From positions 4,956,501 through 5,020,500 of the forward strand of contig NZ_VSRN01000001.1 in NCBI RefSeq assembly GCF_008369915.1: DNA of 64,000 nt, in the 5' to 3' direction. Each line of letters begins with the position of its first letter. Positions within the stretch are counted from its first letter, which is position 1. The DNA is from Dyadobacter sp. UC 10. Its GTDB lineage: Bacteria; Bacteroidota; Bacteroidia; Cytophagales; Spirosomataceae. Shown one piece after another: positions 59,080-64,000 of this stretch. Under the pieces are notes generated by a model, which did not search any database, was not told the origin of the DNA, and saw nothing but the letters and a program-made list of their open reading frames with translations. Position numbers and translations under genes: made by a program.

Positions 59080-61682
59080 GCACTCCAAAACCTCCGAGGT
59101 GGGCCAGGTTACTGCTCCGGCAGCTGCATCCCGACAATACGATCGAGGAAGTGGAAGGTGATCTGGACGAATTATTTGAACACTGGTACAGGCGCGCCGG
59201 CAAAACGCAGGCAACCCTCCGCTATATCCATAATGTGATTTCAGTGCTGCCGCCTTTCGTCAAACGCAGGCAAAGCAAGACAACATACCACCAACCTTTT
59301 TTCTTAAATCCCGATATGATCAAGAACTACATCAAAATCGCGTGGCGTAATATTGTCCGTCAAAAAGCTTATTCAGCGCTCAATATCGCGGGGCTGTCTA
59401 TCGGGATGGCATGCAGCATTCTGATTTTGCTTTGGGTGCGGAATGAACTGAGCTATGACAGATTCCACGCGAACGCCGATCAGCTTTTCAGGCTCACCTG
59501 CAACGCCGGTGATTTCCGGGCGGCCGTAACCCCGGCGGGAATGGCCAGCGGATTGCAGGCGCAAATGCCCCAGATCGAAGCTTCGGTCAGGACCAGTAAA
59601 TCCGTTACCAGCCTTTTTGAAGCAGGCGAAAAGAAGTTTGAGGAGAAACGCGTGTTGTTCGTTGACTCCAATTTTCTGCAGATATTTTCCTTCCCGCTTT
59701 TAAAAGGCGAGATACGCACTGCGCTGAGCAACCCGGGCAAGCTGTTGATTACGGAGGAAATGGCCAAGAAATATTATGGAACCCAGGACCCGATCGGTAA
59801 GGTGATCCGCAGAAATAATCAGGAAAACTTTACTATAGCCGGCGTTCTGGCGAACACGCCTTCCAATTCGCACCTGCAGTTCGATTTCCTTATCCCTATG
59901 TCGACGCTGGCGCGTTACGATAACGATTTGAAGACAGGAACGTGGGGGAACTTTAACTTTTACACCTATTTCAAAATCAATAAAAATACGAACACAACTA
60001 CCGCCGGTTTAAATGCACTGGGCGAGCAGATCTATAAACTTTACAAAGCGCACGGGCAGGTCATGAAAGTTGACTTTCACCTGCAACCGTTGACAGCCAT
60101 TCATTTGCATTCCGATTTACAGATCGATGTGCCCGGACACGGCAACATGCAGTATGTCAATATCTTTTTCGTGGTCGCCATCTTCATCCTGGCAGTTGCG
60201 TGTATCAACTTTATGAACCTCGCCACAGCCCGGTCGGAGCGGCGGGCGAAGGAAGTAGGGCTGCGCAAAGTGGTAGGCGCCGGTCGCTACCAGCTTATTG
60301 CGCAGTTTCTTGGAGAATCATTGATCTTTTCTTTCCTGTCCCTTTTCATCGCGGTCGGGATTGTGTACCTGCTGCTGCCGGTCTTCGAAATGTTAACGGA
60401 AAAAGCGCTGAATATTCAGTTGCTTGATGGAAGATTGCTGTTGAGCCTGGCTGGCATTGCGGTGCTTACCGGCCTGATATCAGGCAGTTATCCTGCATTA
60501 TTTCTTTCGGGATTCGCTCCTGTGAAAGTATTGAAAGGGAAACTGAGGATGGCAGGGGCAAACCTCTATTTCAGGAACGGGCTGGTTGTCACGCAGTTTG
60601 TCGTCGCTATTGTTTTACTCGTTGGTACTGCGATCGTTTACAAACAACTGAATTTCATCAAAGACCGAAACCTCGGTTTCGACAAATCCAACCTGCTGTA
60701 TCTTCCCATGACAGGCGAACTGTGGGGAAAAAAGCAGGCGCTCAAAACGGCATTGGCGCAAAGTCCGCTCACGGAAAATTTCTCGATCATTTCGGACCTG
60801 CCCACGGCATTGACATCCGGTACTGTTGATCTCGAGTGGGACGGGCAGGTGACCAAAAACGAAGTGGTCGTGCCTTCCATGGATGTGGACGAGAATTTTG
60901 TCAGCGTTTTCAAAACAACCTTGCTCGCAGGGCGCGGCTTTTCCCGTGAATTTTCAGGCGACAGCTCCAGCTACGTGATCAACGAAAAAGCCATGCAGAT
61001 CATGGGAATGAATGTCAACAACGCAGTTGGGAAAAGCATTACTTTCAGTGAAAGCCGTGGGACTATCGTAGGGGTGGTGAAAAATTTTCACTTCAAATCA
61101 CTTCAATATGCGGTTGAGCCGCTCATACTACGGCTCAACAGGTGGGGAGGCGTGGTGATCGTGCGGACGCAGGGCGGTACCAACGAAGCCACCATTACCA
61201 AGCTGGGAGAGATCAACCGCCAGCTTAATCCTGCTTATCCATTTACATACGGTTTTCTTGATAAAGACCTGGATAACCTGTACCGGAGCGAGCAGCAAAT
61301 GGGGAATATCTTTAACCTCTTCGCTGGTTTGGCCATTTTTATATCCTGCCTCGGGCTTTACGGTTTGTCAGCATTCATGGCCGAGCAGCGTAAAAAAGAG
61401 ATAGGTGTGCGAAAGGTGCTGGGCGCGACCGTGGCAGGCGTCGTAACATTGCTTTCCCGCGATTTCTTGAAATTAATCGCAATAGCCATTGTGCTCGCTT
61501 CGCCTATCGCCTGGTACGCCATGGACAGGTGGCTTGCGGATTTTGCATATCAAACTACGATCGACTGGTGGATATTTGCCTTAGCGGGCCTGACAGCTGC
61601 CGCAATAGCCTTGCTTACAGTAAGTTTCCAAAGTATCAAAGCTGCATTGATGAACCCCGTGAAAAGCTTGCAAAGCGAGTGA
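59076..61682 (+). CDS. FtsX/MacB-type permease with permease-prefix domain, coupled to PadR
   Basis: 868 residues. An N-terminal prefix (about 1-75: PRWARLLLRQLHPDNTIEEV, EGDLDELFEHWYRRAGKTQA) is the permease prefix domain found when such genes follow PadR regulators. Then FtsX/MacB architecture: TM1 in SALNIAGLSIGMACSILILL, a periplasmic MacB_PCD domain, CINFMNLATARSERRAKEVG and LRKVVGAGRYQLIAQFLGES, a second periplasmic domain and the last core KKEIGVRKVLGATVAGVVTL. It resembles the permease at 32798 closely, without the prefix. No ATPase gene adjoins it. Stop and next gene converge. Confidence 0.93.
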   Translation: MSTPKPPRWARLLLRQLHPDNTIEEVEGDLDELFEHWYRRAGKTQATLRYIHNVISVLPPFVKRRQSKTTYHQPFFLNPDMIKNYIKIAWRNIVRQKAYSALNIAGLSIGMACSILILLWVRNELSYDRFHANADQLFRLTCNAGDFRAAVTPAGMASGLQAQMPQIEASVRTSKSVTSLFEAGEKKFEEKRVLFVDSNFLQIFSFPLLKGEIRTALSNPGKLLITEEMAKKYYGTQDPIGKVIRRNNQENFTIAGVLANTPSNSHLQFDFLIPMSTLARYDNDLKTGTWGNFNFYTYFKINKNTNTTTAGLNALGEQIYKLYKAHGQVMKVDFHLQPLTAIHLHSDLQIDVPGHGNMQYVNIFFVVAIFILAVACINFMNLATARSERRAKEVGLRKVVGAGRYQLIAQFLGESLIFSFLSLFIAVGIVYLLLPVFEMLTEKALNIQLLDGRLLLSLAGIAVLTGLISGSYPALFLSGFAPVKVLKGKLRMAGANLYFRNGLVVTQFVVAIVLLVGTAIVYKQLNFIKDRNLGFDKSNLLYLPMTGELWGKKQALKTALAQSPLTENFSIISDLPTALTSGTVDLEWDGQVTKNEVVVPSMDVDENFVSVFKTTLLAGRGFSREFSGDSSSYVINEKAMQIMGMNVNNAVGKSITFSESRGTIVGVVKNFHFKSLQYAVEPLILRLNRWGGVVIVRTQGGTNEATITKLGEINRQLNPAYPFTYGFLDKDLDNLYRSEQQMGNIFNLFAGLAIFISCLGLYGLSAFMAEQRKKEIGVRKVLGATVAGVVTLLSRDFLKLIAIAIVLASPIAWYAMDRWLADFAYQTTIDWWIFALAGLTAAAIALLTVSFQSIKAALMNPVKSLQSE

Positions 61683-61697
61683 TGCAGTGCCGGCGGC

Positions 61698-63014
61698 TTA
61701 CCGGTAAGGCACCATTTTACATTGCAGTTTGAATTTGGACAAAGGCGGTTTCCTGAGCTCTTCCAGTATCGAGAGCCAGCCGACTTGTTCTATGATATAG
61801 GCGGAATTGGTGGTTCCGTAAGGGTCGAATTTTGTCAGGTCGATTTCCCGGGTATAGTTGAAAACGTTCTTTTGCAGCTTGTCGATTTTTAACTCTACGT
61901 TGTCATACCCGAAACCGAGGCCGTTGTCGTGACCATTGATAATGATCCGGTCGTACTTCGTCTTATCCGCAAATTTCCAGGTTCCTTCAAATGACTGGTA
62001 ACCTTCGACCATGACCATCATGCTGTCGTTGCTTTCAAAATGGAACATCAGATCGGCGACGTAGAACTTCATATTACCCGAGGTGTTGGAAACGCCGCGT
62101 TTGTAATATTGGATCGTATCAGAAGCCGTGATAATATTTACCTCATCATTCATCCAGAAATAGGTGCTGCCCTGGCTGTAATCGTACAGGTTTTCGTGGT
62201 CTTCGATCAGCAGGTCTGCCAGGTCCTGGCCGATGAACTCGCCTGTGCCTGTTACCACCGATTTTTGTTCAAAACTAAACTTCTCACCTTTGAGCGAAGT
62301 AAACAGCGGCGCGTAGCTGGTACTGGCGCACCACCGGTTCAGGTCGGTGACTTTGATAGCGAGCGCGTATTTCCTTCCCGCCATTTTAGCGGCAACGTCG
62401 ACAAGCAGTTTGCGCGGGTCGCCCTCGTCGCTTTTCTGCCAGAGCCGGTTTTGGTTTACAGCCGGACATTCGGGCGTGCCGATGCGCAGATCCCCATTGT
62501 TACGGGAAGTTTCGTCGTTGTGAGACTCGATCTCGATTTTTTGTATCTGATAGTTCTTTGTCGCTGTCGTGCCGGAAATAAAGGGAGACCCGTCGATAGA
62601 CCTGATCGTCAGCTTCCCGCCGGTGTTTACCTGCCAGCCCAGCGACGATTCCTTACCGATTTGAAGACCTTCGAATTTGACATCAATATTACCCCTGGCA
62701 GTGCATTGCCAGCCGTTCCTGCCACATTGAGACTGCTCTACAATGGCGAATAAAAACCAATCCTTACAGCCCCAGCAGCCATCAGACGACCCCACGACAA
62801 TGACATTCGCTTCGTTATCGACGGTACGGCTCGTTTGCTCCATGCTGACACTCGCAGAGTCCCAGTCCAGTTTCAAAACTTCCACTTTTTGCTTGCCGTT
62901 ACCAGAACCCGGATCAGGCGTTGGTCCATCTTCTTTTGAACCAAACGGACAACCTGCGAGCATTACGGCGAGGGCAAGAATAGAAATACGGGATAGTAGA
63001 GGTAGTATCTTCAT
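61698..63014 (-). CDS. Large lipoprotein, unknown, cysteine-rich
   Basis: 438 residues with a lipoprotein signal (ISILALAVMLAGCPF, Cys 22), then a short Pro/Gly-rich linker and beta-rich sequence with paired cysteines (SSDGCWGCKDWFLFAIVEQS, CGRNGWQCTARGNI). The C-terminal part is also beta-rich (MMVMVEGYQSFEGTWKFADK, RIIINGHDNGLGFGYDNVEL). No catalytic motif is clear. It faces the cell surface or periplasm. I do not recognise the family. Converges on the permease gene with a 15-base gap. Confidence 0.7.
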   Translation of the reverse strand: MKILPLLSRISILALAVMLAGCPFGSKEDGPTPDPGSGNGKQKVEVLKLDWDSASVSMEQTSRTVDNEANVIVVGSSDGCWGCKDWFLFAIVEQSQCGRNGWQCTARGNIDVKFEGLQIGKESSLGWQVNTGGKLTIRSIDGSPFISGTTATKNYQIQKIEIESHNDETSRNNGDLRIGTPECPAVNQNRLWQKSDEGDPRKLLVDVAAKMAGRKYALAIKVTDLNRWCASTSYAPLFTSLKGEKFSFEQKSVVTGTGEFIGQDLADLLIEDHENLYDYSQGSTYFWMNDEVNIITASDTIQYYKRGVSNTSGNMKFYVADLMFHFESNDSMMVMVEGYQSFEGTWKFADKTKYDRIIINGHDNGLGFGYDNVELKIDKLQKNVFNYTREIDLTKFDPYGTTNSAYIIEQVGWLSILEELRKPPLSKFKLQCKMVPYR

Positions 63015-63214
63015 ACAGAACGGAAAGAGTAGGGTTTTTAGAGGAACTTTGGGTTTGCTAATTTAGTAAAAGTCAATATTAATCCACAAGTGAACCCTTC
63101 GTTTTCAACAGGTTCCGAATGCAAAAAAAAATGTCAGTAACGTAGCCAATAGTCACCTCCTGTTTATTCGGCGTAGTATAAGAAGCTGGTTTTTTTTGAA
63201 TAAATAAGTTATCA

Positions 63215-64000
63215 ATGAAATTTTCGCATTTTCTCGCCGGGCTGCTATTCTTGCCTGCATCTGTTGTTTTGGTAAATGCGCAGCCGCAGCCTGCCAAACT
63301 GCCACGCCCGAAACTGGTCGTCGGCATTGTGGTAGATCAGATGCGCTATGATTACCTCTACCGCTATTATGATAAGTACAAGGAAGGCGGTTTCAGACGG
63401 ATGCTGCGGGAAGGATTCAATTGCCGCGACCACCATTACCATTATGCCAACACCTCCACCGGCCCGGGGCATGCGTCTGTTTACACAGGTTCCGCTCCTG
63501 CGATACACGGTATCCTGGCGAATGATTGGTATGTGCCTGCTTTAAACAAAAATATCAATTGTGTCGCCGATAGTATCGTATCGGGTGTTGGGACAACAAA
63601 AGCCGGGAAAGGTTCGCCCCGCAATCTGCTGGTTACCACTATCACCGACCAGCTGCGGATCGCCAATAATTTCAGGTCAAAAACAATCAGTATTGCACTG
63701 AAAGACCGTTCGGCGGTATTACCCGGCGGTCATACTTCGAATGGAAGTTACTGGTATGACGGGGATACGGGGAATTGGGTAACAAGCACTTTCTACATGG
63801 AGAAAGTGCCTGACTGGGTAACGGCATTCAATGCGCGGAAGCTTCCGGCCACTTATCTTTCAAAAGGCTGGCAGCCGATGTTGCCGCTGAGCGAATATAC
63901 CGAGAGCACCACGGACGATCAGCGGTATGAGGAAGGATTGGAAGGCAATAATAAACCCGTATTTCCTTACAAGCTATCAACATCCGAACCTGATCTGGTG
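63215..64000 (+). CDS. PafA-type alkaline phosphatase family protein, N-terminal part
   Basis: 262 residues visible; the gene runs off the right edge. Signal peptide (FLAGLLFLPASVVLVNAQ), then the alkaline-phosphatase-superfamily opening KLVVGIVVDQMRYDYLYRYY (metal-ligand Asp 41). The nucleophile region is NTSTGPGHASVYTG (Thr of STGPGHA), the substrate-contact Asn is in HGILANDWY, and the Lys/Arg pair is in ALKDRSAVLPGG. These are the PafA-type features, meaning a phosphate monoesterase tolerant of phosphate. Expected to be periplasmic or surface-bound. Start chosen for the signal peptide. Confidence 0.93.
   Translation, partial: MKFSHFLAGLLFLPASVVLVNAQPQPAKLPRPKLVVGIVVDQMRYDYLYRYYDKYKEGGFRRMLREGFNCRDHHYHYANTSTGPGHASVYTGSAPAIHGILANDWYVPALNKNINCVADSIVSGVGTTKAGKGSPRNLLVTTITDQLRIANNFRSKTISIALKDRSAVLPGGHTSNGSYWYDGDTGNWVTSTFYMEKVPDWVTAFNARKLPATYLSKGWQPMLPLSEYTESTTDDQRYEEGLEGNNKPVFPYKLSTSEPDLV

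Noticed and set aside
62040..62753. 237-codon plus-strand open frame opposite the large lipoprotein
   Set aside because: The minus-strand frame has a lipoprotein signal and beta-rich sequence; the plus frame has neither signal nor motif.
1..64000. CRISPR arrays, rRNA, tRNA, IS elements, phage or plasmid genes
   Set aside because: No repeat-spacer series, no cloverleaf or rRNA signature, and no transposase or integrase-like protein could be found by reading.

Overview
The window looks like a chromosomal segment from a Bacteroidota bacterium of the order Cytophagales. Dyadobacter/Spirosomaceae is my best guess, which is inference from gene content and not a database match. The reasons are SusC/SusD pairs, a type IX secretion (T9SS) C-terminal sorting domain, FtsX-type permeases without their own ATPase, a PafA-type phosphatase, PorT-like barrels and TAnnTTTG-like -7 elements. 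Base composition is balanced. I saw no rRNA, tRNA, CRISPR array, insertion sequence or phage gene.

Layout. 1-13.2 kb is a co-directional carbohydrate-use locus: the end of one SusC, its SusD, a complete second SusC/SusD pair, then a Tat-exported TIM-barrel isomerase/epimerase, a double-domain DUF1080 protein, a Tat-exported Gfo/Idh/MocA oxidoreductase and a DUF6807/PmoA-like protein. Hairpin terminators follow the first SusD, the second SusD and the PmoA-like gene. The set fits an oxidative (3-keto-glycoside) route of glycan breakdown. 13.2-17.2 kb holds a DUF6934 gene with small companion genes (one frameshifted), DUF1697, a Dabb-domain protein and a GH9 glycosidase whose signal peptide lies out of frame. 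17.3-31.2 kb is a mixed housekeeping and accessory stretch: acyl-CoA dehydrogenase, thioredoxin-like protein, DoxX-like, AlkD-like, a second DUF1080 protein, GAF histidine kinase, lone response regulator, GNAT, MpaB-type oxygenase, NmrA-type protein, VOC proteins and small hydrophilic proteins.

31.4-37.6 kb has DUF2911, DUF72, an FtsX/MacB-like permease, a PorT-like barrel and an AraC-type regulator. 37.6-43 kb is one 1789-residue secreted subtilisin-like protease with a T9SS sorting domain. 43.2-49.6 kb carries two SGNH hydrolases, an esterase, MsrA, a PD40 beta-propeller protein and small membrane proteins. 49.9-52.3 kb is an overlapping glycosyltransferase/clan-A glycosidase pair. 52.4-56.3 kb has a zinc alcohol dehydrogenase, a DUF892 ferritin-like protein and hydrophilic proteins that look stress-related. 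56.4-58.5 kb has an overlapping GmhB-like phosphatase/GT9 pair and a GNAT. 58.7-61.7 kb is a PadR regulator translationally coupled to a second FtsX permease. The window ends with an unknown lipoprotein and a truncated PafA-type phosphatase gene.

The observations most worth a second look are: (i) a 6-4-6 palindrome, TGTYCG-N4-CGRACA, about 135-160 bp upstream of both permease units and of the PD40 gene; (ii) the oxidative glycan locus; (iii) three short reading frames, including the GH9 signal peptide, that become whole after a one-base change at or beside a short homopolymer run; (iv) the DUF6934/small-protein cluster.
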